A stretch of DNA of 64,000 nt, taken from contig CAWJMD010000001.1 of NCBI GenBank assembly GCA_963843835.1, positions 992,001-1,056,000 of the forward strand, written 5' to 3'. Under the pieces are notes generated by a model. That model had not been told where the DNA came from, searched no databases, and saw only the letters and a list, made by a program, of their open reading frames with translations. The DNA is from CAWJMD01 sp963843835 (GTDB lineage Bacteria > Actinomycetota > Actinomycetes > Actinomycetales > CAWJMD01). The translations under genes and the position numbers were made by a program. The stretch's first letter is position 1, and every line of letters starts with the position of its first letter. Shown here in pieces: positions 16,351-24,868 of the stretch.

Positions 16351-17454
16351 TCAGGAGGTCAGCAGGGCGGCCGTCCATGTGAGCCCGAGGACTCCGGCGC
16401 CGCCGCACACGGCGACGCGGACCCAGCCGTGGCGCTCGCCCAGCATCCGGCCGGAGAGCCAGATGGTCGCGGTGACGAGCAGCACCACGATGGTCTGGGC
16501 GACGTCGATGCCGATGCTGAAGGCGGCCAGCGCGACGACATCGTCGCTGGTGGCCAGGCCACGGCCACCGAGACTGCTGGCGAACCCGAGCCCGTGCACC
16601 AGCCCGACCAGGGCGGCGATCCAGGGCCGGATGGTGTCGCCCTTCCGGCGGATCGCCAGCAACGCTGCCGCGACGATCGACAGGGCGATCGCCGGCTCCA
16701 CCCACTGCGGGGGAACCGAGACCACCTCGAAGTAGGCGAGGCAGAGACTCGTCGCGTGGCCGATGGTGAACGCGGTGACGAGCTGGACGACTCGCCATGT
16801 CGTGGCACGGCTCACTGCCGAGCCCACCACCGCGAACGTCAGCACCACGAGGAAGAGCACGTGGTCGAACCCGGAGCGCACGTGGTCGAGGCCGGTGACG
16901 AAGAACGACCGGACGGTCGTGGCGGCGTCGAGCGAGATGGCTGAGGTGCCGTCGTCCCCCAGTCGGCCGGCGACGACCCCGTACGGCCCGGACACGAGCA
17001 CCTGGTCGCTCGGCGAGGCGAAGGACCAGGAGGCGTCCACCTCGGAGACGTCGCCGTCGTGGGGGGCCGTCGCGAACAGCACGTCCACGTACTGCGAGGC
17101 GACGCCGTCGTCCGCGACGGGGGCCCGTCCTGCCCCGATGACAACGGCCTCACGACCGTCGACCTCGAGTGTGACGTGGTCGCGGACGGCGGTCACCAGA
17201 CCCGGCGCCACGGCGGGGTCCTGGGCCTTCAGCTCGGCGGCGTCGACGAGCCCGTCACCGGTGGTGTCGCGGTAGCCGACCTCGGCGAAGTCCACCGGCG
17301 CGGTGCCGAGGAGCTCTCGATCGCTCACGGTGAGGGTGATCGCATCGCTGGTGCTGTCGTGGGCCATGGCGGGCTGGGCGCCGACCAGGATCGACACGGC
17401 GCACCCGAGTGCCACCAGCGTGGCCGTGAGCCAACGCTGGGTCCGTGCGCCCAC
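16351..17454 (-). CDS. HupE/UreJ-type membrane protein
   Basis: The 367-aa protein has a signal peptide (LVALGCAVSILVGAQPAMAHD), an extracytoplasmic domain of about 150 residues with the acidic RDTTGDGLVDAAEL loop, then six or seven TM helices. The HupE/UreJ_2 signature is present: FDHVLFLVVLTFAV, TAFTIGHATSL, EPAIALSI and GLVHGLGFAS, with conserved His and Glu inside the membrane. HupE proteins mediate nickel or cobalt uptake in some bacteria. Metal specificity here is unknown. It starts 3 nt after the second YHYH gene, so it is in that operon. The signal peptide and soluble domain ahead of the permease suggest it receives something from the YHYH lipoproteins. Confidence 0.85.
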   Translation of the reverse strand: MGARTQRWLTATLVALGCAVSILVGAQPAMAHDSTSDAITLTVSDRELLGTAPVDFAEVGYRDTTGDGLVDAAELKAQDPAVAPGLVTAVRDHVTLEVDGREAVVIGAGRAPVADDGVASQYVDVLFATAPHDGDVSEVDASWSFASPSDQVLVSGPYGVVAGRLGDDGTSAISLDAATTVRSFFVTGLDHVRSGFDHVLFLVVLTFAVVGSAVSRATTWRVVQLVTAFTIGHATSLCLAYFEVVSVPPQWVEPAIALSIVAAALLAIRRKGDTIRPWIAALVGLVHGLGFASSLGGRGLATSDDVVALAAFSIGIDVAQTIVVLLVTATIWLSGRMLGERHGWVRVAVCGGAGVLGLTWTAALLTS

Positions 17455-17457
17455 CGG

Positions 17458-18540
17458 TCAGCCGTCCCCGGGCGGGGCGCTGCCGGGCGGGCCGCCGCCA
17501 CCGCCCGGTCCGTCGCCGTTGGGAAGGGAAGCGTCGGGGTTGTCGGGGCTGGTGAGTGCGGACGCGGCGGTGGCGCCCACCCGGCAGGTCGGCAGGTTCG
17601 GGGAGTCGTAGCTGAGGTGGTAGTGGTACGCCTCGCCGAACTCCGTTGTCTCCGAGACGTGCCCGGAGCACTTGTCGAGGTCGGTGGCGACCGCCCCGCC
17701 CTCCTCGGGCCCGTAGATGCCGTAGCCGTCGTAGGCGAAGCCGAGCAGCGCTTCGACGTCCTGGTCCACCCCGCAGGCCACGTCGGCGCCGGCCTCGTCG
17801 AGGTTGGTCTGGATGGACTCGGCGCCGAAGTGCCAGTGGTAGTAGCCGGAAGGGTCGACGTGCCCGCCGCACGCATCGAGCGCCGGCAGCCCACCACGGT
17901 CGGCCACCGAGGGCGCATCGCCGAAGATGGTGACGCCGTCGAGGGCCAGGCCGACCTGCGAGACCGTGGACAGGTCGGTGGGCGTGTCGAGCATCTCGGG
18001 GGTCGTCGGGATCAGGACCTGCAGGTGGAACGACCCGTCGGCGGTGGCCTCCAGGCACGAGTTGGCTGTGGTCGAGGACGACGCTGCGCCTTCCGCCGGG
18101 TCGGTGACCGTGATGCTCCCGTCCGCGTCCACGAACTCGAAGCCCTGGGACGACATGAGGTCCCAGAACTCGCCGTCGAGGGCGTAGAGGCCGGGCTCGT
18201 CGCCGTCCCACACCCAGATGCCACCCACATCGCTCGTGGTCGCCGGGCAGTAGGGCCCGTCGGTGTCGACGGTCGACGCCAGGCTGGCCACCTCCATCTG
18301 GTAGCACGTGGTGTCGCTGCCGTTCTCCAGGGTGCAGTCCACCGTCCCCGTCTCCGACGTCAGGGCCCCGTCGGCGAACAGGGACGCCACGTCCAGCGTG
18401 CCCTCACCGGGCGCGGCCGTGTCGGAGCTGTCGTCCGCCGCACCGTCAGCGGAGGTGTCGGTCGAGCTCGACCCGCAGGCCGTGGTGATCATCACGGTCG
18501 CCGTCAGGGCGACGAGCAGGTGTCGGGTGCTGGCGCGCAT
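17458..18540 (-). CDS. YHYH-domain lipoprotein B
   Basis: A 360-aa protein. A lipoprotein signal ends in ITTACGSS, followed by an acidic Ser/Thr linker. The YHYH domain (PF14240-like) contains CGGHVDPSGYYHWHFGAES, DGYGIYGPEEGG, CSGHVSE and the naming motif EAYHYHLSYD. At least eight Cys occur in spaced pairs. The His/Tyr clusters could bind metal, though family function is not established. A Gly/Pro-rich tail ends the protein (GGGGGPPGSAPPGDG). The start at ATG 18540 follows GGAGTGACC. It is the middle gene of a three- or four-gene operon with a paralogue upstream and HupE 3 nt downstream. Confidence 0.87.
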   Translation of the reverse strand: MRASTRHLLVALTATVMITTACGSSSTDTSADGAADDSSDTAAPGEGTLDVASLFADGALTSETGTVDCTLENGSDTTCYQMEVASLASTVDTDGPYCPATTSDVGGIWVWDGDEPGLYALDGEFWDLMSSQGFEFVDADGSITVTDPAEGAASSSTTANSCLEATADGSFHLQVLIPTTPEMLDTPTDLSTVSQVGLALDGVTIFGDAPSVADRGGLPALDACGGHVDPSGYYHWHFGAESIQTNLDEAGADVACGVDQDVEALLGFAYDGYGIYGPEEGGAVATDLDKCSGHVSETTEFGEAYHYHLSYDSPNLPTCRVGATAASALTSPDNPDASLPNGDGPGGGGGPPGSAPPGDG

Positions 18541-18553
18541 GGTCACTCCTCGG

Positions 18554-19618
18554 TCAGCCGTCTCCGCCGGGCGGTCCACCGCCGCCGGGTGGTCCACCGC
18601 CGTCCTCGGACTCGGCGGTCTGACCGACCAGACAGGTGATCACCAGGTTCTCGGACGCGGGGTTGGCGTGGTAGTGGTACCCGGCAGCCTCGGTGGAGTG
18701 GCCGTTGCACGCGTCGAGGTCGTCGGGCGCCTGGCCCTCCTCGAACGGACTGTTGACCGCGTAGCCGTCCAGCGCGTACCCGAACTGCGCGGTGTCGCCG
18801 TCGACGGCCTCGCCGACCTCGGAGCAGCCGACCGCCCCATGCAGGTGGTACCCCTCGGCCGGGTTGAAGTGGCCGCCGCAGTCGTCGAACGCCGCGATGG
18901 TGTAGGCGCCGAGGATCGCGTCGACCGGCGCGGAGGCGTCGATGCGCACCCCGTCGAGCGTGACACCCAAGACGGCCTGCGAGCTCGCGGACTGCTCGGC
19001 CGCCACCGGGGTCGTGGGGATCAGCACCTCACTCGTGATGGGCTCACCGTTCTCGAGCCACTCCACCTTCCCCTCGACGCAGTGGTTCTGGAGGTCGGGG
19101 TCCACGTCCGGGCGGGCCGCGGCCTCGAACTCCTCCTGGGTCTCGGTGACGAGGACGTTGCCGTCCTCGTCGTACATCTGCCAGCCGTCGTCGCCGTAGG
19201 TGTCGGCGAGGCCCTCGATGAACGAGCCGTCGAGGTCATACACGTTCTCGCCGTCGAACCAGATGCCACCCTCCTCGGCGCTGTCCGTGATCGTGTCCGG
19301 GCAGAACGGCCCCACCTCGTGGTCGACCGGGTAGCCGGAGACCGTGATCCGGTAGCACGTCGTCTCGGCCCCACCGTTCAGGGTGCAGTCCTCGGTCGTG
19401 GGCTCCTCCGTCAGCGCACCGTCGAGGAACAGGGCGGTGTCGAGGCCGGCCGTCGTCCCGGCCGTCGAGGTGGAGTCGCCTGTCCCCATCTCGTCCGATG
19501 CGGACTCGGAGTCGCCGCAGGAGACCAGCAGGAGCATGGCTGCCATTGGCAGCACCAGTTGTGGGGATCGGCGGAGCAGCGGGAGCGCTCCGGTGTCGCG
19601 GTGAGCTCTGTGGGCCAT
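18554..19618 (-). CDS. YHYH-domain lipoprotein A
   Basis: A 354-aa protein, first gene of the operon. The signal ends in LLLVSCGDSE (lipobox LVSC), then an acidic linker. The YHYH domain has CGGHFNPAEGYHLHGAVGCSE, YALDGYAVNSPFEEG, CNGHSTEAAGYHYHANP and a final CLVG. Its architecture and spacing match the next gene, so the two arose by duplication but have diverged strongly. This one reads YHLHG where the other reads YYHWHF. It ends in GGGPPGGGGPPGGDG. It is transcribed away from a response regulator through a short, repeat-bearing gap. Confidence 0.87.
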   Translation of the reverse strand: MAHRAHRDTGALPLLRRSPQLVLPMAAMLLLVSCGDSESASDEMGTGDSTSTAGTTAGLDTALFLDGALTEEPTTEDCTLNGGAETTCYRITVSGYPVDHEVGPFCPDTITDSAEEGGIWFDGENVYDLDGSFIEGLADTYGDDGWQMYDEDGNVLVTETQEEFEAAARPDVDPDLQNHCVEGKVEWLENGEPITSEVLIPTTPVAAEQSASSQAVLGVTLDGVRIDASAPVDAILGAYTIAAFDDCGGHFNPAEGYHLHGAVGCSEVGEAVDGDTAQFGYALDGYAVNSPFEEGQAPDDLDACNGHSTEAAGYHYHANPASENLVITCLVGQTAESEDGGGPPGGGGPPGGDG

Positions 19619-19640
19619 GATTGAAGGATGGCGACCATGG

Positions 19641-19680
19641 CTGTGGCGGCTCTGTGGAGCCACTCACAGCCTCCTCACAG
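19641..19680. promoter_or_regulatory. Spaced direct repeats between YHYH operon and response regulator
   Basis: CTCACAG occurs at 19663-19669 and 19674-19680, 11 bp apart (one helical turn), the layout OmpR-family regulators usually bind. On the other side CTGTGG occurs at 19641 and 19652, also 11 bp apart and in inverted sense. The cluster sits in the 76 bp separating the divergent starts, so it could serve both operons. Confidence 0.55.
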
Positions 19681-19694
19681 CTGGCTCCACCTGG

Positions 19695-20411
19695 ATGGCA
19701 CCGATGCGCTCAGCTCCGACCCCGGCGGCACCCCGCCGCATCCTGGTCGTCGAGGACGACTTCTCGATCAACGACGTCGTGTCCACCGCGCTGCGTTTCC
19801 AGGGGCACTCGGTCATCCAGGCCGCTGATGGGCGAGAAGGCCTGGAGCTCGCGACAGCGGGCGGGATCGACCTCCTCGTGCTGGACGTCATGCTGCCCGG
19901 CATCGACGGCTTCGAGCTCTGCCGCCGCCTGCGCGAGGCGGGGTCGAGCGCACCGATCCTCTTCCTGACAGCCCGTGACGAGGCCGAGAACCGCATCCGC
20001 GGCTTCGCCACCGGCGGGGACGACTACCTCACGAAGCCCTTCAACGTGGACGAGCTGGTCCTGCGGGTGACTGCGATCCTGCGCCGCACCGCGCCCGAGG
20101 AGACCGACGGTCTGCTCCGGGTCGGGTCCCTGACCCTCGACCCCGCGGGCCGCGAGGTGCGCCGGGCGGGAGTCCTCGTCGACCTGTCGGCCACCGAGCA
20201 CAGGCTGCTGGAGTACCTCATGGTCAACCGAGGCGTCGTGGTGTCGAAGGCGCAGATCCTCGACGCCGTCTGGGGCCACGACTACGACGGCACGGAGAAC
20301 GTCGTCGAGCTGTACGTGGGGTACCTGCGGCGGAAGCTCGACGACGGCCACCCGCCGCTGATCCACACCCGACGCGGCCTCGGCTACGTCCTGCGCGAAG
20401 AGCCTCGATGA
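19695..20411 (+). CDS. OmpR-family response regulator
   Basis: The 238-aa regulator has a receiver domain (ILVVEDDFSIND, phospho-acceptor Asp about 64 in LLVLDVMLPGIDG, Thr in ILFLTARDE, Lys in YLTKPFN) and a C-terminal winged helix (LSATEHRLLEYLMVNRG, ENVVELYVGYLRRKLD, HTRRGLGYVL). ATG 19695 was taken as start, with 19704 possible. Its last codons overlap the kinase gene as ATGA, so the pair is coupled. Divergence from the YHYH-HupE operon suggests that operon is its target (inference). Confidence 0.93.
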   Translation: MAPMRSAPTPAAPRRILVVEDDFSINDVVSTALRFQGHSVIQAADGREGLELATAGGIDLLVLDVMLPGIDGFELCRRLREAGSSAPILFLTARDEAENRIRGFATGGDDYLTKPFNVDELVLRVTAILRRTAPEETDGLLRVGSLTLDPAGREVRRAGVLVDLSATEHRLLEYLMVNRGVVVSKAQILDAVWGHDYDGTENVVELYVGYLRRKLDDGHPPLIHTRRGLGYVLREEPR

Positions 20412-21862
20412 GCCGTCTCTCGCTCCGCTGGACGATCCTCCTGCCACTCCTGGCCACGATCACCGTCGGCTTCGTGGCCTTCGCGATCTACATCGACAAG
20501 AGCGACCGCGCGACCCGGCTGGAGGTGATCGACCAGGAGCTCGCGCGCGCCGCGCGGGTCGACCTGACCACGCTGACGGCCGACCCGAGCGGGACCCCAC
20601 CACCGCCTGTCTCGGCACCGGCGGACTCCGGTGCGGACGTCGTGGACTCGCCCGTCCAGCTCACCCTCTCGCCCGACGGGGAGATCGCGGCCGCCGGTGA
20701 GAATCCTTTCAGCGGCGATGATCTCGCTGCTCTGGCCTCCACCAGTCAGCGCACCACCTCCGAGATCGCGGACCACCGGGTCCTGGTCTCGCCGCAGCCC
20801 GACGGTGAGGTACGCGTCACGGCCCTGCCCCTGGACGGCTACCGCGCGTCGACCGACGCACTACGGCGGACGCTTCTCCTCGGCGGCCTGGTGATCGTGC
20901 TCCTCGAGGCCGTGATGGCGTGGTGGCTGGCGGGCAGGCTGGTCAAGCCCCTCGCGACGATGGCGGCCACTGCCAACCGGATCGCGGACGGAGCGCTCGA
21001 CACCGAGGTGCGGCACGCCGGAGGGTCCCGGGAGGTCGCCGACCTGTCGACCGATATCAAGCGGATGGTCGCCCGCCTGCGCGCCGCTCTCGCCGAGAGC
21101 GAACGGTCCGCGGCCCTGGCCACGAGCGCCCGCGACGACATGCAGCGCTTCCTCGCCGACGTCTCCCACGAGATCCGCACACCGCTCACCGCGCTCAAGG
21201 GGTACAGCGACCTGTATGCGGGAGGGATGCTGGCGGAGCCGGGTGCCCTGGACCGCGCCATGTCGCGCGTCGGCAGCGAGAGCGTCAGGCTGCACGGCCT
21301 GGTGAACTCGATGCTGGAGCTGACGCGCGACGGCGAGACCCGACCCCACCGCTCGGACGTCGACGTACCTGAGGTCGTGCGGGCGGTGGTCGAGGACCTG
21401 CGCGCGGCGTACCCGGGCCGTCAGATCGACCTCCAGACCGGCCGGGTCATCGACGCGCCGGTGACCGGCGACGCTGCGCGGATCCACCAGGCCGTCCTCA
21501 ATCTCGGTGCCAACGCCTGCACCCACACCGACGCGAACACGCCGATCCTCATCCTCGTCGAGGCGACGACCTCCACGCTCGCGGTCAGCGTGATCGACCA
21601 CGGAACCGGGATCGACGAGTCCGAGCGGAAGAAGGTCTTTCTCCCCTTCTACCGCACCGACCCCTCCCGGGTGCGAGACGGTCACAGTGGAGCCGGTCTC
21701 GGCCTGGCCCTCGCGCAGCAGATCGCCCACGAGCACGACGGGTCTGTCAGCGTCCACCCGACCCCGGAGGGCGGGGCCACGTTCACGCTCGCCCTGCCGG
21801 TGGGCCGGCGCCCAGCCACCCACGCTGAGGAGATCTTGAGCCGCCGGCGCCCACCACCTTGA
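20408..21862 (+). CDS. Sensor histidine kinase (HAMP-HisKA-HATPase)
   Basis: The 484-aa kinase has TM1 near residues 7-27, an extracytoplasmic loop of about 125 residues with a Pro/Asp-rich section, TM2 (TLLLGGLVIVLLEAVMAWWLAG) and a HAMP segment. The phosphorylatable His is about 254 (DVSHEIRTPLTALKGY). The ATPase domain shows LNLGANACTHTDANT (N box), DHGTGIDESE (G1) and GAGLGLALAQQIA (G2). It signals to the preceding response regulator. No known ligand motif is visible in the sensor loop, so the stimulus cannot be read from sequence. Confidence 0.94.
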   Translation: MSRLSLRWTILLPLLATITVGFVAFAIYIDKSDRATRLEVIDQELARAARVDLTTLTADPSGTPPPPVSAPADSGADVVDSPVQLTLSPDGEIAAAGENPFSGDDLAALASTSQRTTSEIADHRVLVSPQPDGEVRVTALPLDGYRASTDALRRTLLLGGLVIVLLEAVMAWWLAGRLVKPLATMAATANRIADGALDTEVRHAGGSREVADLSTDIKRMVARLRAALAESERSAALATSARDDMQRFLADVSHEIRTPLTALKGYSDLYAGGMLAEPGALDRAMSRVGSESVRLHGLVNSMLELTRDGETRPHRSDVDVPEVVRAVVEDLRAAYPGRQIDLQTGRVIDAPVTGDAARIHQAVLNLGANACTHTDANTPILILVEATTSTLAVSVIDHGTGIDESERKKVFLPFYRTDPSRVRDGHSGAGLGLALAQQIAHEHDGSVSVHPTPEGGATFTLALPVGRRPATHAEEILSRRRPPP

Positions 21863-21921
21863 GACGCCCGGAGCACCATGGAGGTGTTCGCTGGTGAAGC
21901 GCTCATGAGGAGGTCGCGACG

Positions 21922-22200
21922 ATGATGGGATATGGATTCGGCATGGGTGCCTGGGGGTGGGTCGCGATGTCGGTCTTCTGGATCGCCGTGCTCGCGCTCC
22001 TCGTCTGGTTGATCGTCCGGGCCTTCCCGGACAACCGCCGGGACAAGGGGGCGGGCGGCTACCCGGTGGAGCCCCGGCAGGAGACGCGGGGGGAGTCGCC
22101 GGAGCAGGTGCTGGATCGGCGTTTCGCCTCCGGCGAGATCGATGCGACGACCTACGAGTCGATGCGCGCCACGCTGCGCGCGAACCGCACAGGCCCATGA
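21922..22200 (+). CDS. SHOCT-domain small membrane protein
   Basis: A 92-aa protein. A Met/Gly-rich start (MMGYGFGMGAWGW) leads into one TM helix (AMSVFWIAVLALLVWLIV), a polar linker, and a C-terminal SHOCT motif (SPEQVLDRRFASGEIDATTYESMRATL). SHOCT is a short oligomerisation motif often found at membrane-protein ends. GAGGAGG precedes the start. Its stop overlaps the next start as ATGA, coupling it to the Met-rich protein and then to the second two-component system. Met-rich and SHOCT proteins of this kind often accompany copper loci, which would fit the YHYH/HupE neighbourhood (inference). Confidence 0.85.
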   Translation: MMGYGFGMGAWGWVAMSVFWIAVLALLVWLIVRAFPDNRRDKGAGGYPVEPRQETRGESPEQVLDRRFASGEIDATTYESMRATLRANRTGP

Positions 22201-22868
22201 CGGCGACGATGTCGGGGCGCGCGCGGACCCTGGCCGTGCCGATCGTCGCTGTCGCCGCGATCCTGGGCTCCTCCGCGTGGATGGCGATCCAGGGGCATGG
22301 CCTGGCGGGCTGGAGCGCGCAGACGTCAGACGGCTTCTCCCAGGGGATGATGGGCGGAGGGGGATACGGCGACTCCGGGGTGGCTGGCACACGGGTCGTC
22401 GACCTGGACGGTGCACGTGCCCAGGCCCAGATGTTCGCCACCGACCTCCGGCCCGGTCTGGTGGTCGGTGAGGTGATGCAGTTCGACCGCCAGTACTACG
22501 CCGAGCTCGTCGAGACCGACGGGTCCCTGGCCACGGAGGTGCTCATCGACCCCGCCTCGGGTGGCGTGCAGATCGAGTTCGGGCCGGCCCGGATGTGGAA
22601 CACCCGCTACGGGATGATGGCGCGGGGCAGCTCCGACCAGCGGATCAGCCCCGTCGAGGCGCAGCGGATCGCCGACCAGTGGCTCGCCGATCGTGCGGAC
22701 ATGGAGGGGCTGACGGCCGGCACAGCCGATGCCTTCCCCGGCTACTACACCCTTCACACGCTGCGAGACGGCCAGACCGACGGGATGCTCTCCGTCCACG
22801 CCACGTCCGGTGACGTCTGGTACCACTCGTGGCACGGAGGGTTCGTCGCCATGTCCGAGGAACCATGA
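22197..22868 (+). CDS. Membrane-anchored PepSY-like protein with Met/Gly-rich linker
   Basis: The 223-aa protein has an N-terminal membrane anchor (TLAVPIVAVAAILGSSAWMAI), a Met/Gly stretch (FSQGMMGGGGYG), then two repeats of a small alpha/beta unit. The first has FDRQYYAELVETDGSLATEVLIDPASG. The second has ISPVEAQRIADQWL and YTLHTLRDGQTDGMLSVHATSGDVWYHSW. The pattern xxYYxEL...G...EVxIDxxTG resembles PepSY domains, and this family name is a fold-level guess. It overlaps both neighbours by 4 bp (ATGA each side), so it is part of one translational unit with SHOCT and the second regulator/kinase. Confidence 0.6.
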   Translation: MTATMSGRARTLAVPIVAVAAILGSSAWMAIQGHGLAGWSAQTSDGFSQGMMGGGGYGDSGVAGTRVVDLDGARAQAQMFATDLRPGLVVGEVMQFDRQYYAELVETDGSLATEVLIDPASGGVQIEFGPARMWNTRYGMMARGSSDQRISPVEAQRIADQWLADRADMEGLTAGTADAFPGYYTLHTLRDGQTDGMLSVHATSGDVWYHSWHGGFVAMSEEP

Positions 22869-23605
22869 CCACCTCGGGACCTCGTCCTGCGTCGGGCGAC
22901 GCAGGGACACCTGGCGGGCGCCGCTGGCGCGTGCTGGTCGTCGAGGACGACGCCCCGATCGCGCGCCTCGTCGCCGACTACCTCGGTGCGGAGGGGTTCG
23001 ACGTGGACGTTGCGCCGGACGGCGAGGCTGGCGTGCTTCGGACTCGCTCGTGGGAGCCGGACGTCGTCGTCCTGGACCTGATGCTCCCCGGGATCGACGG
23101 GATCGAGGTGTGTCGGCAGGTGCGGACGTTCTCGGACGCCTACGTGATCATGCTGACGGCGAGGACGGACGAGCTGGACCGCGTGATCGGGCTGTCCGTC
23201 GGCGCGGACGACTACCTCGCCAAGCCCTTCTCCCCGCGTGAGCTCGCGGCGCGGGTGCGCGCCATGCTGCGTCGTCCCCGCGGCCAGGCTTCCGGTGAGG
23301 TGGCGAGGATCTTCGGCGACCTGGCCATCGACGTAGGCGCACGCGAGGTCACCGTGGCGGGCGAGCGCATAGAGCTGACGCGCACGGAGTTCGACATCCT
23401 CGACACCCTCTCCAGCCGACCACGTGCGGTGCTCGAGCGGCGGGCGTTGCTGGAGGCCGTGTGGGGTGACGACTGGTTCGGCGACGACCACGTCATCGAC
23501 GTCCACGTCGCCAACCTGCGACGCAAGCTCGGCGACGACCCGGCCGAGTCCCTGTACGTGCGGACGGTCAGGGGCGTCGGCTACCGGATGGGTGAGGGAC
23601 GTTGA
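22865..23605 (+). CDS. OmpR-family response regulator (second system)
   Basis: A 246-aa regulator with a 20-residue polar leader, then a receiver domain (VLVVEDDAPIAR, Asp about 71 in VVVLDLMLPGIDG, LTARTDE, YLAKPFSPREL) and winged helix (LTRTEFDILDTLSSRPRAVLERRALL, HVIDVHVANLRRKLGD, VRTVRGVGYRMG). ATG 22865 overlaps the preceding stop as ATGA and the stop overlaps the kinase start as TTGA. It is only distantly similar to the regulator at 19695, so it is not a recent duplicate. Confidence 0.93.
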   Translation: MTTSGPRPASGDAGTPGGRRWRVLVVEDDAPIARLVADYLGAEGFDVDVAPDGEAGVLRTRSWEPDVVVLDLMLPGIDGIEVCRQVRTFSDAYVIMLTARTDELDRVIGLSVGADDYLAKPFSPRELAARVRAMLRRPRGQASGEVARIFGDLAIDVGAREVTVAGERIELTRTEFDILDTLSSRPRAVLERRALLEAVWGDDWFGDDHVIDVHVANLRRKLGDDPAESLYVRTVRGVGYRMGEGR

Positions 23606-24750
23606 GGTCAGGCCGTCGGAGAGCCGGATTCGGCGCCCGCCTGCTGCTCGCCCAGGCTCTGGTCATCGTCGCCGGCGGGATCACCCTCCTGGTCGTCGCG
23701 CTCGGACTGGCCCCTGGGATGTTCCGCGGCCACGTCGAGGAGGCCGTCGGACCCATCACCGCGGACCTGGCCACCCACCTGGACATGGCCTTCTCGCGGG
23801 CGATCCTGGTCTCCCTCGGCGTCGCTGTCGCCGTGGCGACGCTGACCGCCCTCGCCGTGGGATGGTTCGTGGCACGTCGGGCCACCCGCCCGCTGCGGGA
23901 GCTGTCTGAAGCCGCCGCCGCGGTCGCGGCGGGCGACTACACCGTGCGCGTGCACGCCTCGGGATACGGCGCCGAGCTCGATTCCCTCGCCGACGCGTTC
24001 GAGCACATGGCCCGGAGCATCGCGCGCACCGAGCACACCCGTGCCGAGGTCCTGCGCGACCTGTCCCACGAGCTGCGCACCCCACTGAGCACCGTGCGCG
24101 GCTACCACGAGGCGATCGCCGATGGTGTCCTGCCCAGCGACCGTGCGACCTTCGAGCGCATCGACGCCGAGATCTCCCGGATCGAACGCCTCGTTGACGA
24201 CGTGGGCCGCGTCGCCAGCGCCGAGGAGCGCGGACTCGATCTGCACGTCCGCGCGGTCGCCGTCGGGGATCTGCTGAGGGACGCCGTCCGTGCCGCAGCA
24301 CTGGCCTTCGAGGAGAAGGGGGTGCGGTTGGACGTCGACCTCGATGAGAGCGCCCGATCCGTCGACGTCGACCCGGACCGGATCCAGGAGGTCCTCGCCA
24401 ACGTGCTGGAGAACGCCCTCCGTCACACGCCTACCGGCGGAAGCGTCCGGCTGTCCGCGCGGTCGGTCTCCGACGGGGTCGCGATCACCATCCGGGACAC
24501 CGGCGACGGAATGGCGGCCGGGCACCTCCCGCGCGTCTTCGAACGCTTCTACCGGGTCGACGACGGCCGATCTCGCGGCGCGGGAGGAAGCGGGATCGGA
24601 CTGGCGATCGCGCGCGCTCTCACCGAGGCACACGGCGGCCGCATCCGCGCGGAGAGCGCCGGGATCGGGGAGGGTTCCAGCTTCGTGGTCACCCTGCCGG
24701 TGGGCAGGCAGCCCAGCAGCCGACAGGGCTCGGGCGTCGCTGGAAGGTAG
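23602..24750 (+). CDS. Sensor histidine kinase (second system)
   Basis: The 382-aa kinase starts at TTG 23602, overlapping the regulator's stop. TM1 (LLLAQALVIVAGGITLLVVAL) and TM2 (AILVSLGVAVAVATLTALAVGWF) are separated by only about 35 residues, too short for a folded sensor domain, so it may sense the membrane or rely on the upstream PepSY-like or SHOCT proteins. HAMP follows, then His about 156 (DLSHELRTPLSTVRGYHEA), N box (VLENALRHTPTGG), DTGDGM and GSGIGLAIARALTEAH. This is the last gene of the run, with no downstream gene on this strand until 26775. Confidence 0.94.
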   Translation: MRSGRRRAGFGARLLLAQALVIVAGGITLLVVALGLAPGMFRGHVEEAVGPITADLATHLDMAFSRAILVSLGVAVAVATLTALAVGWFVARRATRPLRELSEAAAAVAAGDYTVRVHASGYGAELDSLADAFEHMARSIARTEHTRAEVLRDLSHELRTPLSTVRGYHEAIADGVLPSDRATFERIDAEISRIERLVDDVGRVASAEERGLDLHVRAVAVGDLLRDAVRAAALAFEEKGVRLDVDLDESARSVDVDPDRIQEVLANVLENALRHTPTGGSVRLSARSVSDGVAITIRDTGDGMAAGHLPRVFERFYRVDDGRSRGAGGSGIGLAIARALTEAHGGRIRAESAGIGEGSSFVVTLPVGRQPSSRQGSGVAGR

Positions 24751-24868
24751 GGCGGGAGGCGCTGTCGGCCAGCGATCTCGACATGGTGTTCTGCCGGAGC
24801 GGTGGCGACCTCCGTTTCGACATGACGAGGCTGGTCGACGACCTCTGGCTGATCGGCGGCTCAGCCGC

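Noticed and set aside
17059..18639. 526-codon plus-strand frame antisense to HupE and YHYH genes
   Set aside because: Shadow of genes with strong motifs on the other strand, and no start site with a ribosome sequence.
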